A program made the translations under genes and the position numbers. Of a stretch of DNA of 64,000 bases, positions 1 to 9,300 are shown in pieces. The notes under the pieces were generated by a model. The model did not search any database. It had not been told where the DNA came from and saw only the letters and a program-made list of their open reading frames with translations. Position 1 is the stretch's first letter; each line of letters begins with the position of its first letter. The DNA is from an uncultured Nocardioides sp. (GTDB taxonomy: Bacteria > Actinomycetota > Actinomycetes > Propionibacteriales > Nocardioidaceae). Location of the stretch: assembly GCF_947488515.1 (NCBI RefSeq), contig NZ_CANKZF010000001.1:186001-250000 (forward strand), given 5' to 3'.

Positions 1-956
1 CCGAGCGCCTGCACCTCGCGCAGGAAGGAGTACTCGCTGCCGAAGGACCAGGCCTGCTGGAAGGACCGGAAGGCCAGGTGAGCGCCGCTGACGCCACGGG
101 AGAAGCCGGGGTAGTTGCGGATGAGCGAGGACGTGCCGGCCTGGCCGCCCACCGCGGACTGCTCGACGACCATCGTCGACAACCCCTCGGAGGAGGCGTA
201 GACCGCGGCCGCCAGGCCGCTGGGCCCGGCGCCGACCACCACGACGTCGTACACGCGGTCGGCCGGCAGCGGTGCCATGAGCCCGAAGGCGTCGGCGATC
301 TCGAGGTCGGTCGGCGCGACGAGCGTCGTCGGTGGGTTGGTGAAGGCGAGCTGGAGCACCGGGAGCTCGGGGTCCTTGAGCCCGAGCCCGGCCAGCAGCC
401 GGTTGGCGGACTCCGTGCCGACCTGGTGGAAGCCGACCGGGATGTGGTTGCGCCCGAACTGGTCGCGCAGCGCGTGGGTGCGCTCGTCGCGCTGCTCGCC
501 GATCATCCGCACCGCTTCGAAGCCGATGCCCTGGGCGAGGTGCCAGTCGTCGAGCGTGTCGGTGATCGCTCCGTGGAACTCCTCGTCGCGCCGGCGCTCG
601 GGTCGCAGGAGGACGAGCTCGGCGTGCCCGTGAGCGACGGCGGCGAAGACGTCGCCGGTGCTGGCGAAGTCACCCCAGATCGCGGCGACAGCCCGCTTGG
701 CCGAGGGGTGCAGCGTGTAGGCGCGGCGCAGGAAGTCGAGGCCGTCGCGGTCGTCGGGGCCGAAGCAGGCGATCACGAGCGCCACCTGCCGGCCCCACCG
801 GCGCAGCCCCTCGAGGACCGCACGGGCGTGCTCGTAGCTCGCGCACACGACCACCTCGTAGTCGCCTCCGTACCTGCGCCGCAGCTCCGACCCCAGCACG
901 TCCCTCGACGTCTCGTCGGTCGTGGCCAGCAGCAGGACGGGATCGACGTCGCCCAT
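1..956 (-). CDS. Thioredoxin reductase-like flavoprotein with N-terminal pseudo-receiver domain (partial)
   Basis: The gene starts at ATG 956 and runs off the left edge, so only the first 318 codons are present. Residues 1-130 resemble a response-regulator receiver fold, but the usual phospho-acceptor Asp position reads IACFGPDDRDG, with Cys there, and the usual Lys is Arg (LLRPE). From about residue 236 comes a Rossmann FAD site, VVVGAGPSGLAAAVYASSEG, followed by VGGQA, typical of thioredoxin reductases. The family is known as fused response regulator/thioredoxin-disulfide reductase, usually about 550 residues, so over 200 residues are missing, including the expected CxxC. It likely transfers electrons from NADPH in the cytoplasm. 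A TAGCGT hexamer at 996-991 and GGGAGG before the ATG suggest a leadered transcript. Confidence 0.85.
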   Translation of the reverse strand, partial: MGDVDPVLLLATTDETSRDVLGSELRRRYGGDYEVVVCASYEHARAVLEGLRRWGRQVALVIACFGPDDRDGLDFLRRAYTLHPSAKRAVAAIWGDFASTGDVFAAVAHGHAELVLLRPERRRDEEFHGAITDTLDDWHLAQGIGFEAVRMIGEQRDERTHALRDQFGRNHIPVGFHQVGTESANRLLAGLGLKDPELPVLQLAFTNPPTTLVAPTDLEIADAFGLMAPLPADRVYDVVVVGAGPSGLAAAVYASSEGLSTMVVEQSAVGGQAGTSSLIRNYPGFSRGVSGAHLAFRSFQQAWSFGSEYSFLREVQAL

Positions 957-1059
957 GGCGGCCCTCCCTCAAGCCTTCACCTCGGCTTCGACGCTACTCC
1001 GGGCCCGCCGCGGGCGGCGACACCATTTCTGGGGGTCTGGACCGCGTCCGGGCCGCCCG

Positions 1060-1992
1060 TCAGCGGGTCGGGAGGTGCGTCGGGATGCTCATCCGCGGAC
1101 CGCGCCGCGGGCGTGCCTGGCCGCCGGCCATCGCCATCGCGGCCGCGCGGCCGCGCTGGGGGCGGTAGGGCTCGAGCAGCTCCCCCATCTCCTCGTCGGT
1201 GATGTCGTGGCCGACGAGCGCCCAGCCGACCCAGTTGGCGAGGTGGTAGTCGCCGAAGCTGACCGCGTCGGGGTCGCCCAGCGCCCGCTGGCGCACCTCG
1301 GCGCTCGTCCACACGCCGACCCCACGGATCGAGCACAAACGCCGTTCGGCCTCGTCGCCCGACACCCCGGCCACCCGCTCGAGCGACGACGCCAGCCGGC
1401 AGGCGGTGACGATGGTGCGTGACTGGGCGGGCTGGACGCCGAGGCGCAGCCACTCCCACGACGGGATGGAGGCGATCGTGTCCGGGGTCGGCTGCAGCAT
1501 CAACCGCAGCGGCGCGACCGGGCCCGGCGCGGGCTCGCCGTGGCGGCGGACGAGCTCGCGGAACGAGCCGAACGCCTGCTTGCCGGTGACCTTCTGCTCG
1601 AGGATCGAGGGCACCAGCGACTCCATCACCAGCCCGGTGCGCCCGATGCGCCAGTGGCGGTGGGTGCGCCACCCGGCAGCGACCTCGGGGTGGTGGTGCG
1701 GCTCGAAGGCGGACGGGTCGTCGTCGGCGCCCAGCAGCGCCGGCATCCGGTCGAGCGCCCACTCCGCTCCCGGCCCCCAGGCCCGGCCGAGGACCTCGCC
1801 CGCCGACGCCCTGGGCTGCACGCACAGCGTCGCCGGCCCCTCCGGCGTGCGCATGGCGCGCCAGACCCGGCCGGACTCCTCGTGCCGCTGCGTCGGGTCA
1901 CCCGCCCCCCGGCGCTGCGGGCGCAGCACCTGCGCGGGCGCGCACGGCCAGTCGGGCACCCAGGTGCGGGTGCGCTCGTCCGGGGTGGCCAT
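1060..1992 (-). CDS. DNA-3-methyladenine glycosylase 2 family protein (HhH-GPD)
   Basis: A 310-residue AlkA-like base-excision glycosylase. The C-terminal half holds a helix-hairpin-helix and Gly/Pro/Asp segment: CSIRGVGVWTSAEVRQRALG followed by DPDAVSFGDYHL, which carries the expected catalytic Asp region. EQKVTGKQAFGSF earlier matches the family core. It would remove alkylated purines from DNA. The frame is open further upstream to 2133, but that would overlap the divergent dioxygenase gene. ATG 1992 is chosen because TACCGT lies exactly 6 nt upstream, the leaderless arrangement seen repeatedly in this window. Confidence 0.82.
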   Translation of the reverse strand: MATPDERTRTWVPDWPCAPAQVLRPQRRGAGDPTQRHEESGRVWRAMRTPEGPATLCVQPRASAGEVLGRAWGPGAEWALDRMPALLGADDDPSAFEPHHHPEVAAGWRTHRHWRIGRTGLVMESLVPSILEQKVTGKQAFGSFRELVRRHGEPAPGPVAPLRLMLQPTPDTIASIPSWEWLRLGVQPAQSRTIVTACRLASSLERVAGVSGDEAERRLCSIRGVGVWTSAEVRQRALGDPDAVSFGDYHLANWVGWALVGHDITDEEMGELLEPYRPQRGRAAAMAMAGGQARPRRGPRMSIPTHLPTR

Positions 1993-1998
1993 GGGACG

Positions 1999-2004
1999 AC
2001 GGTA
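1999..2004 (-). promoter_or_regulatory. -10-like TACCGT for leaderless glycosylase gene
   Basis: TACCGT on the minus strand ends 6 nt before ATG 1992, and no Shine-Dalgarno sequence fits between. This predicts that transcription starts at or next to the A of the start codon. Confidence 0.5.
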
Positions 2005-2108
2005 GACGAGGACACCGACGGGGCCACCGACGCCGGTGCGGCGAGCGCCCAGGAGCTCGGGACGGCGGATGTCGAGGTCCTCGCTCATGCGCGCCAGCGT
2101 CGGTCGAC

Positions 2109-2114
2109 TACCTT
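2109..2114 (+). promoter_or_regulatory. -10-like TACCTT for leaderless kynA
   Basis: TACCTT lies 6 nt before ATG 2121, and the intervening gcagcc offers no ribosome binding site. Confidence 0.5.
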
Positions 2115-2120
2115 GCAGCC

Positions 2121-2975
2121 ATGGGCGAGACACCGAACCGGCGCGACCTCGAGGACGGCATCCAGAAGGACTTCTCGCAGTCCATGTCCTACGGCGACTA
2201 CCTGCGCCTCGACACGTTGCTCGCGGCCCAGCAACCGCTGTCGGACCCGCCGCAGCACGACGAGCTGCTCTTCATCATCCAGCACCAGACGAGCGAGCTC
2301 TGGCTCAAGCTGATGATCCACGAGCTGCGCTCGGCCCGCGCGCTGCTGCGCACCGACGACCTCTCCCCCGCGCTCAAGCGGCTGGCACGGGTCAAGCACA
2401 TCCAGCACACGCTCACCGACCAGTGGTCGGTGCTCGCGACGCTGACGCCCTCGGAGTACGCCGAGATCCGCCCGTTCCTCGCGACCAGCTCGGGCTTCCA
2501 GTCCGCGCAGTACCGCGAGGTCGAGTTCCTCCTCGGCAACAAGAACGCCGACATGGTGAAGGTCTTCTCCCACGACGAGGCCGCCCGCACCGCGCTCGAC
2601 GAGCTGCTGCACGAGCCGTCGCTGTACGACGAGTTCCTCGCCTACCTCGCCCGCCAGGGGTACGCCGTCCCGCAGCGGTTGCTCGACCGCGACTGGACGC
2701 TGCCGCACACCAGCGACGCCGAGCTCGTCGACCTCTTCGCGTCCGTGTACTCCGCGCCCGCCGAGCACTGGGGCGTCTACGAGACCTGCGAGGAGCTCGT
2801 CGACGTCGAGGACGCCTTCCAGCAGTGGCGCTTCCGCCACCTCCAGGTCGTGCAGCGGGTCATCGGCCACAAGGTCGGCACCGGCGGGTCGTCGGGCGTC
2901 GACTTCCTCCGCCGCGCGCTCGACCTGACGTTCTTCCCCGAGCTCTACGAGGTGCGCACCCGCATCGGGCAGTAG
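2121..2975 (+). CDS. kynA: Tryptophan 2,3-dioxygenase
   Basis: A 284-residue haem dioxygenase that opens the indole ring of L-tryptophan to N-formylkynurenine, the first step of the kynurenine pathway. Signature segments are FIIQHQTSELWLKLMIHE near residue 50, YREVEFLLGNKN, and RFRHLQVVQRVIGHKVGTGG near the C-terminus. The last contains the proximal haem-ligand His and the glycine-rich loop. The length is usual for bacterial TDO. No kynurenine formamidase or kynureninase gene is adjacent, so the remaining pathway must be encoded elsewhere. The gene is divergent from the DNA glycosylase, and both starts have leaderless-type promoters. Confidence 0.96.
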   Translation: MGETPNRRDLEDGIQKDFSQSMSYGDYLRLDTLLAAQQPLSDPPQHDELLFIIQHQTSELWLKLMIHELRSARALLRTDDLSPALKRLARVKHIQHTLTDQWSVLATLTPSEYAEIRPFLATSSGFQSAQYREVEFLLGNKNADMVKVFSHDEAARTALDELLHEPSLYDEFLAYLARQGYAVPQRLLDRDWTLPHTSDAELVDLFASVYSAPAEHWGVYETCEELVDVEDAFQQWRFRHLQVVQRVIGHKVGTGGSSGVDFLRRALDLTFFPELYEVRTRIGQ

Positions 2976-2992
2976 GCGTCGGTCAGGTCCGC

Positions 2993-4621
2993 TCAGCGGT
3001 AGCGCTTGGCCGACTCCTCAGCGCCGAGCACGGACTCGGCCGTGCCGAGCACCGCCGTCAGGAACGGGACGCGTTGAAGGACGTCGAGCTCCAGATCGGT
3101 CGTCGCCCGCACGGTCGCCGTCCGGGGTACGTCGCGCAGCAGCGCGAGCTCGCCGAAGAAGTCACCCGGGCCGAGGTCGCGCACGTGCTCCCCGGCCACC
3201 GTCACCGCGGCACGCCCGGACACGATGACGTAGACGTCCTCGCCGACCTCCCCCTCCGCGATGGCGGTCTCCCCTGCCACGACCATGACGGTGCGGGCGC
3301 TCCGCGCCAGGCGCTCCAGCACCCGACCGGACAGCACCGACAGGAACGCGACCCTCGACAGACGCCGCAGCGGTGCCTGCGGCACCACGGCGTGCTGGTC
3401 CAGGCGGCGCATGCTGGGGACCGCCAGCAGCGCCACGACCGGCAACAGGGCCCCGGCGGCGACGAACGCGCCGGAGGCACCCAGCAGGGACACGAGCACG
3501 GGCGCCAACGCCGTACCGGCGGCGATGCCGGTCATCATCACGGCCTCGGTGACCCCGAAGACCGCCGTGAGCTGCTCGTCCGGGAGCACCCGCTGCACCA
3601 GCGACTTCAGCCCGACGTCGAGGACCACCTTCCCTCCCCCGGACAGGGCGAGCAGCGCAAGCGCCACCACGACCGCCTCTGCGAAGCCGGCGACGGCCAG
3701 CGGCAGGCCCGCCACTGCCGCACCGGCCAGGACAGCAGGCGCGAGGCGGGGCCGGCCGACCAGCAGGACGGACATCGCCGCGCCCACCACCGCCCCGACC
3801 CCCATCGCGGAGTTGAGCACCCCCGGGCCCGACTGGGCCATGTCGAGCACGTCGAGGGCCAGCACCACGAGGAGGATGTCGACGAGGCCGACGAGGACGT
3901 ACTCGGCGGCCACCAGGAGCAGCAGCAGCCGCGCCGCCGGCGCCCGGAGCACGACCCGGATCGTCGGTGACGTCGGCAGCGCGCCGTGGGTGGGTCGAGG
4001 CCGGGGCACCTTGGTCAGGAACAGACACATCACACAGACCAGCGCGGTCAGAGCGGCAAGCACGAGCAGCACACCACCCGGACCCAGCGGCACGATGAGC
4101 AGGCCGCTCAGCAACGGCCCGAGGAACACCGCAGCAGCCTCCACGGTCCCGGACGCGGCGTTGCCGGCCGTCAGCTCGGGGGTCGAGTCGGATATCTCGG
4201 GCAGCAGCGCGTTGTGCACGGGTCGGGTGAAGGAGATGCTCACCGCCGTCAGCGCCGCGGTCACGGCCACGACGGCGTAGTCGGCGTGGGCCAGCAGCGC
4301 CGTCCCGCACGCCGCGAAAGCTGCGGCCTGCACGACGAACCCGGTGGTCAGGGCCCCCGCGCGAGTCATCCGCCCCAGCAGGTTCGCGGCCACAGGGGCG
4401 AGGAGCGCCGCGGGGATCAGCTGGACCAGCCCGATGATGCTGGCGGCGCGCACTCCGCCCCTGTCATAGGCCCACACGAGGAGGGCGATGTAGCTCGCCC
4501 ACTCGCCGATGTTGAAGACGAGGTAGGCCACCAGAGCCCGACTCAGGTCGCGGTTCTTCAGGGCGCGCCGCAGCACCACGGTGCGCGACTCCTGCGGCAG
4601 CTCCGCGTCGTACGTCGTCAC
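2993..4621 (-). CDS. MFS transporter with C-terminal cyclic-nucleotide-binding domain
   Basis: 542 residues. About 400 hydrophobic residues in 10-12 likely membrane helices form a major facilitator superfamily carrier. From about residue 430 there is a cytoplasmic cNMP-binding domain with the phosphate-binding cassette motif GDFFGELALLRDVPRTATVR, which retains the Glu and Arg that hold the cyclic phosphate and ribose. The start GTG 4621 overlaps the stop of the upstream oxidase as GTGA, giving translational coupling. The gene is last in a three-gene operon headed by a class III cyclase, so cyclic-nucleotide control of transport is a reasonable inference. The transported substrate is unknown. 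Confidence 0.88.
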   Translation of the reverse strand: MTTYDAELPQESRTVVLRRALKNRDLSRALVAYLVFNIGEWASYIALLVWAYDRGGVRAASIIGLVQLIPAALLAPVAANLLGRMTRAGALTTGFVVQAAAFAACGTALLAHADYAVVAVTAALTAVSISFTRPVHNALLPEISDSTPELTAGNAASGTVEAAAVFLGPLLSGLLIVPLGPGGVLLVLAALTALVCVMCLFLTKVPRPRPTHGALPTSPTIRVVLRAPAARLLLLLVAAEYVLVGLVDILLVVLALDVLDMAQSGPGVLNSAMGVGAVVGAAMSVLLVGRPRLAPAVLAGAAVAGLPLAVAGFAEAVVVALALLALSGGGKVVLDVGLKSLVQRVLPDEQLTAVFGVTEAVMMTGIAAGTALAPVLVSLLGASGAFVAAGALLPVVALLAVPSMRRLDQHAVVPQAPLRRLSRVAFLSVLSGRVLERLARSARTVMVVAGETAIAEGEVGEDVYVIVSGRAAVTVAGEHVRDLGPGDFFGELALLRDVPRTATVRATTDLELDVLQRVPFLTAVLGTAESVLGAEESAKRYR

Positions 4622-6375
4622 CGGGCGATGCCGAGGTGTGATCGCCAGTAGTCGGTGACGAAGGTCTGGTAGGGATCCCACTCGTTCCGCAGCGCCAGGA
4701 AGTCGGCGAAGCGCGGGTACGCCGAGGCGAGGTAGGCGGCTCCGAAGTCGGGATCGTCGCCGGGCGGGAGGTACTTGCCCCAGTGGGGGCGGTAGCCGTA
4801 CTGACCCAGGACCTCCTTCGCCCAGAACTGCGGGTAGAACGTCTGGTCGGGGGGCTCGGCGCTGCGGCCGAAGTAGTAGAGGTCGATGCGGACGACGTCG
4901 GTGTGGTAGGCCGGGCTCAGCCAGAAGTCGCTGGCCTTCGCGCCGTAGACCTCGCAGGCGTAGGTGCCGGTGCGCTCGAAGCCTCCGCCGGCGTAGAAGT
5001 CGCGCAGGGTGGTCATCACCTGCGGCGCAGCGTCGAGCGGGATCCAGAGCTCGGTGAAGACCGTGGGCATCAGGTCGTCGCTGATCTGGTTGTCCATCGG
5101 CAGACCTGACCAGGCGTGGTCCCAGAACTCCTGCGGCCGGCCGCGCTGCGCGCCGATCTTGTCCTTGTCGAGGGTGAGGAAGAGCTTGTTCGTGATGAGG
5201 GGTGACCACCTCTCCTCGAACGCCGCCTCGCTCCCGAAGGCCTCGGTGAACATCTGCTGGCACAGCCCGCCTGCCGAGCGATGACCGAGCAGCGTGAAGT
5301 AGAGGCCGACGAGCACCTGCTCGAAGTCCTCGTTCACCAGGACCTGCTCGAAGATCGTCACTGGGGACTCGGGCTTCTCGGCCTCGACGATGGCGATGAG
5401 CTGCCGGGCCAGGTCGGCGCCCACCTCCCCGAGCTGTGCCTGCTCGGAGTCGTACACCGCCATGAGCTCGGACCAGTGACGCCTGATGCTCCTCTCCAGC
5501 GCCACCCACATCTCGCGCCCCTCGATCAGCGCCTCGAGGAGTCCGGCCGCGTCGAAGTACGCACCCAGCTCCTGGTACGGCTTCGGTGCGCCGCCCGGGA
5601 AGGGCTTGGTCGACGGCTTCGCCTGCCACAGGGCTACCCGGCCGACGTCACGCTGGGGCCACCAGGTCATCCGCGTGTAGTCGGTCCCGCGCAGGAAGGT
5701 GGTCAACGAGGGCTTGCCCCCGGCGCCCGGGCCGAACAGGTCGACGGCGCAGTCGGCCTCGGTGGTCACGGCTTCGTGGCCGACGATGTCGAAGGCGGGC
5801 CTGGCCGCAAAGGTGACGTCCGTGACGATGCCGAGCAGGCCGAGAGACACACCGGCGGCGTAGAAGGGGTTTTCGGCCTGCACCAGGTCGGGGGCGTCGG
5901 CGGTGAGCCGGTGCACCTGGCCGAACGCGTCGACCACGGTGATCGCCTCGATCTGGCTCTCGAGGGCGTGGGTCAGCGAGCCGCCGGACGACCCGGTGGA
6001 GAGGAAGCCACCCACCGTCTGGTGGGTGATGCCCCCGGTGTCAGCCAGCCCCAGGCCGCGCGCCGTCAGCTGGCCCAGCAGCGAGTTCTCGATGTTCGAC
6101 GCCGGATCCCGGGGATCGGGCCCGAGATGGCAGCCTGCCTCCACGGTGACGCTCGTCCCGGGCGTCGTCACGGCGGTCATCTGGTCGAGCCGGACATTCA
6201 GGCCGTCGGCGGCCGTGGTCCCGATGGCGGCGGGCACCGAATGACCGGAACCGAGCACGCGCAGCTGCAGTCGCCGGAGCGTGGCGTACTTCGCCAGCTC
6301 CTGCACCTCTGGCTGCGTGGCGGGGTGGTAGCACCCGTCTGCCCCGGGTGGGATGGGCGGTGTCGGGTCGTTCAT
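4618..6375 (-). CDS. FAD-binding oxidoreductase (VAO/aldonolactone oxidase type)
   Basis: 585 residues. The N-terminal 190 residues form a PCMH-type FAD domain: RVLGSGHSVPA, where the His aligns with the covalent-flavin His of alditol and aldonolactone oxidases, and GGITHQTVGGFLSTGSSGGS for the pyrophosphate loop. The long remainder, rich in Trp and Tyr (HWGKYLPPG, DLYYFGRSAEPPDQ), would form the substrate domain and resembles ALO/cholesterol-oxidase-like proteins. The substrate is not identifiable. Start ATG 6375 overlaps the cyclase stop as ATGA and is preceded by AAGGAG. It is the middle gene of the cyclase-oxidase-transporter operon. Confidence 0.85.
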   Translation of the reverse strand: MNDPTPPIPPGADGCYHPATQPEVQELAKYATLRRLQLRVLGSGHSVPAAIGTTAADGLNVRLDQMTAVTTPGTSVTVEAGCHLGPDPRDPASNIENSLLGQLTARGLGLADTGGITHQTVGGFLSTGSSGGSLTHALESQIEAITVVDAFGQVHRLTADAPDLVQAENPFYAAGVSLGLLGIVTDVTFAARPAFDIVGHEAVTTEADCAVDLFGPGAGGKPSLTTFLRGTDYTRMTWWPQRDVGRVALWQAKPSTKPFPGGAPKPYQELGAYFDAAGLLEALIEGREMWVALERSIRRHWSELMAVYDSEQAQLGEVGADLARQLIAIVEAEKPESPVTIFEQVLVNEDFEQVLVGLYFTLLGHRSAGGLCQQMFTEAFGSEAAFEERWSPLITNKLFLTLDKDKIGAQRGRPQEFWDHAWSGLPMDNQISDDLMPTVFTELWIPLDAAPQVMTTLRDFYAGGGFERTGTYACEVYGAKASDFWLSPAYHTDVVRIDLYYFGRSAEPPDQTFYPQFWAKEVLGQYGYRPHWGKYLPPGDDPDFGAAYLASAYPRFADFLALRNEWDPYQTFVTDYWRSHLGIAR

Positions 6376-9300
6376 GCCGCTCCTTGCCGTGACTCGAGGT
6401 GTTCCAACGCAGTCCGGGCGTCGGCCGCGTCCATGCTCATCAAGCAGTGGTCGAAGGTCTGGGCGGCGCGCTCCAGGTCGTCGGCCGACCCGGTCAGCCG
6501 ACCGCGTTCGAGCAGCGTGAGGGCGGCGCCGTACGGCACCTCCAGCTCGCTGGCGAGCGCCAGCGCCGCCTCCCACGTCTTGCGCGCCTTCCGCTGGTCC
6601 CCTGCGAGCCAGGCCGCTGTCCCCGCGAGCTGCAGCGCCCACGGCCGGGCGGCCGGCACGGTCCGGGCGAGGCGGCGGGCATCCTTGACGGCCGATCGGG
6701 CCGTCGCTGCGGCCCGCGCACGCTCCGCCTCGTCGGCCGTCTCCAGCTTCCGGAGCCAGGCCTGGGCACGTCGCAGGACGGGGTAGGCGACGCTGTAGCC
6801 GCGCAGGCCGTGGGCCTTGACGTGACCGTCCGCCTCGTCGAGCCGGGCCAGCGCGCCGTCGAGGTGACCCTCGCGCAGGTCGCACACGGCCAGGTCGCCG
6901 AGGACCTCGGACACGGAGTTCCAGGACGGAATCCTGCGGTAGGTCGCCAGCGAGGTCTCGAGGTAGGCGCGCGCCTCCTCGACGGTGCCGACCGACGAGC
7001 CGATGAAGCCGAGGTTCTGGGCGCCCCACGCGGCGAGCAACGAGTCGTTGCTGTTCACCCCGTCCTCGTAGAGGCCCGGACCCCGTTCCTGCGCGAGCGG
7101 GACATTGCCCGTCAACCGGGCGGCCTGGATCCCCATGCCGGCGCACGCGCTCGCCCGTCGGAGGTCACCGATCCGGCGATAGGCACGGTCACCGCGTGCC
7201 GTGATCGTGCTGACGTCAGCCATCCGGCCGTCGTACGACGCCTGGTGCGCCTCGCCCATCAACGCGTAGGCGGTGGCCCGGGGATCGTCGACGCGTCCGG
7301 CGATCCGACTGGCGCGCCGGGTGTAGCGCGCTCCCCACCGGGTCAGGCCGACGGTGTCGAGCACGATGGCGACGCCGACCGAACCGTCGACGATGTCGAC
7401 CGGGTCACCGTTGCGCTCGGCGTTGTTGAGGATCAGCAGCACGTCGAGCACGAAGCGCTCCGGATCGAGGAAGAAGTCCATCCAGCCGAGCAGGTCGCCC
7501 AGCGCGCAGCGCTCGGTCAGGATCGCTGCCGTGTGCTCGTCCGGCGTACGCCGCCACCGCGCGGGCCAGATCACGTGCCACAGCTGCACGAGCGCCTGCC
7601 ACAGGATCGCGCGCCGCATCCCGCCACGAGTGGCCGGATAGCTTACCCCGAGCAGTCGCGACGCCTCCTCGGCGTGCTCGATGGCACGACCGTGCCGCCC
7701 CAGCCGGAAGAGGGCGTCGGCCACCTTCCGCTCGAGCTGAGCCCTCTGGAGCGGGTCCCACTCCTCGCCGAAGGCGCGGCCGTAGGCATCCATCGCTTGC
7801 TGGTACTGCGCGAGGGCGACCGAGTCGGCGGCCACGCGGCTCGCGTTGTCGGCTGCGCGGAACAGGTGTTCCTGGGCCTTGTCCCACTGCTCGGCGGCCG
7901 CGTAGTGGTGCGCGAGGATGCCGGCGAACTCGTCGAGCCGGTCCTTGAACATCAGCTCGACCGACTCGGCGACCTGGAGGTGCAGCCGGCGCCGTGCGTC
8001 GACGAGCACGCTGTCGTAGGCGGCCTCCTGCACCAGCGCATGAGTGAAGGCGAACTCCAGCTCGGGATCGTTGCGGCGTTCCCTGATCAGCTCGACGAGC
8101 ATGAGGTGACGTACGTCGTCCTCGAGGTCGGAGTCGGGATCGGCGAGCACCTCCAGGATCCGGTAGAGGAACGTGCGGCCGATCACTGCGGCCGTCTTGA
8201 GCACGTGCTTGACCTCGTCGTCGAGCCGGTCGATGCGCGCGCTGATGGCGGCCTGCACGGAGTCGGGGATCGCGATGGTGTGGCCGGGACCGTGCAGGCG
8301 CCACGCCCCCGAGCGCGGGTCGCGCACCAGCGTCCCGTCGGCCGCGAGCGCCCGCACCAGCTCCTCGACGTAGAAGGGATTGCCCTCGGCGCGCTCGATG
8401 ATGCGCTGCCGCAGCGCGATCAGGTCGTCGCCGCCGACGAGGTCGTGGAGCAGCTCGAGCCCGTCGTCGTCGCTGAGGGGACGGAGGCGTACCTCCCTGA
8501 AGCTGTCCGAGAAGTGCTCGAGCGCCAGGCTCCTGAGCGACGCCACCGGACTCTGCTGGTCAGGGCGTGCGGCTCCCAGGATCATCAGCGGCCGCGTGCG
8601 GACGAGCGGCATCAGGTGCTGGATGAGCTCGACCGACGCGGGATCGGCCCAGTGCACGTCCTCGAAGACGAGGATCACCGGGCCGCGTGCGGCGAGCCGG
8701 TCCACCAGGGCACGCACCGCGCGGAAGACCGCCGCACCGCTCCCCTGGTTGTCGAGGTACCTCACCCGGTCGTCGAGGTCCTCCGGGACCGGCAGGCCCA
8801 GCAGGACCAGCAGGTAGGGCTCGATCTGCTCCGCCTCGTCCGGCGCGAGGTCGGCGAGCTCCTGGCGCAGGCGCGCGGCCACCTTCTCGGCAGGGTCCTC
8901 CTCTGCCACGCCGAGCCAGCGGCGCAACATGTCCTGGAAGGGCCAGTAGCCCAACGACTCGCCGAAGGACAGGGAGCGACCCTCCAACCACAGAGGGGGT
9001 GCGGATCCCGCGGGTGCGTCGGCCGCGACTCGACGGTGCAGCTCACCGAGCAGCCGTGACTTGCCGAGACCGGCCTCGCCGACGAGGCTCACGATCGCGC
9101 CGGTCCCGCCAGCCAGACCACCACAGTGGGCGATGAGCCGCTGGAGCTCCGGGTCGCGCCCGACGAACCGAGTCCGGGCGGGGGTGATGCTCGGCGACTC
9201 GGTGGTGGAGGCCCGACGGGCGGCCGCGAGCTGCACGTGGACGGGGTCCGTGAAGCCCTTCACCTGGCGGGCCGCACGGTCGGTCCAGTCGAACGCGCCG

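Noticed and set aside
4618..7146. A single 842-residue protein fusing cyclase C-terminal sequence to the FAD oxidase
   Set aside because: The upstream part is the wrong frame of the cyclase gene. ATG 6375 with AAGGAG and the ATGA overlap defines the oxidase start.
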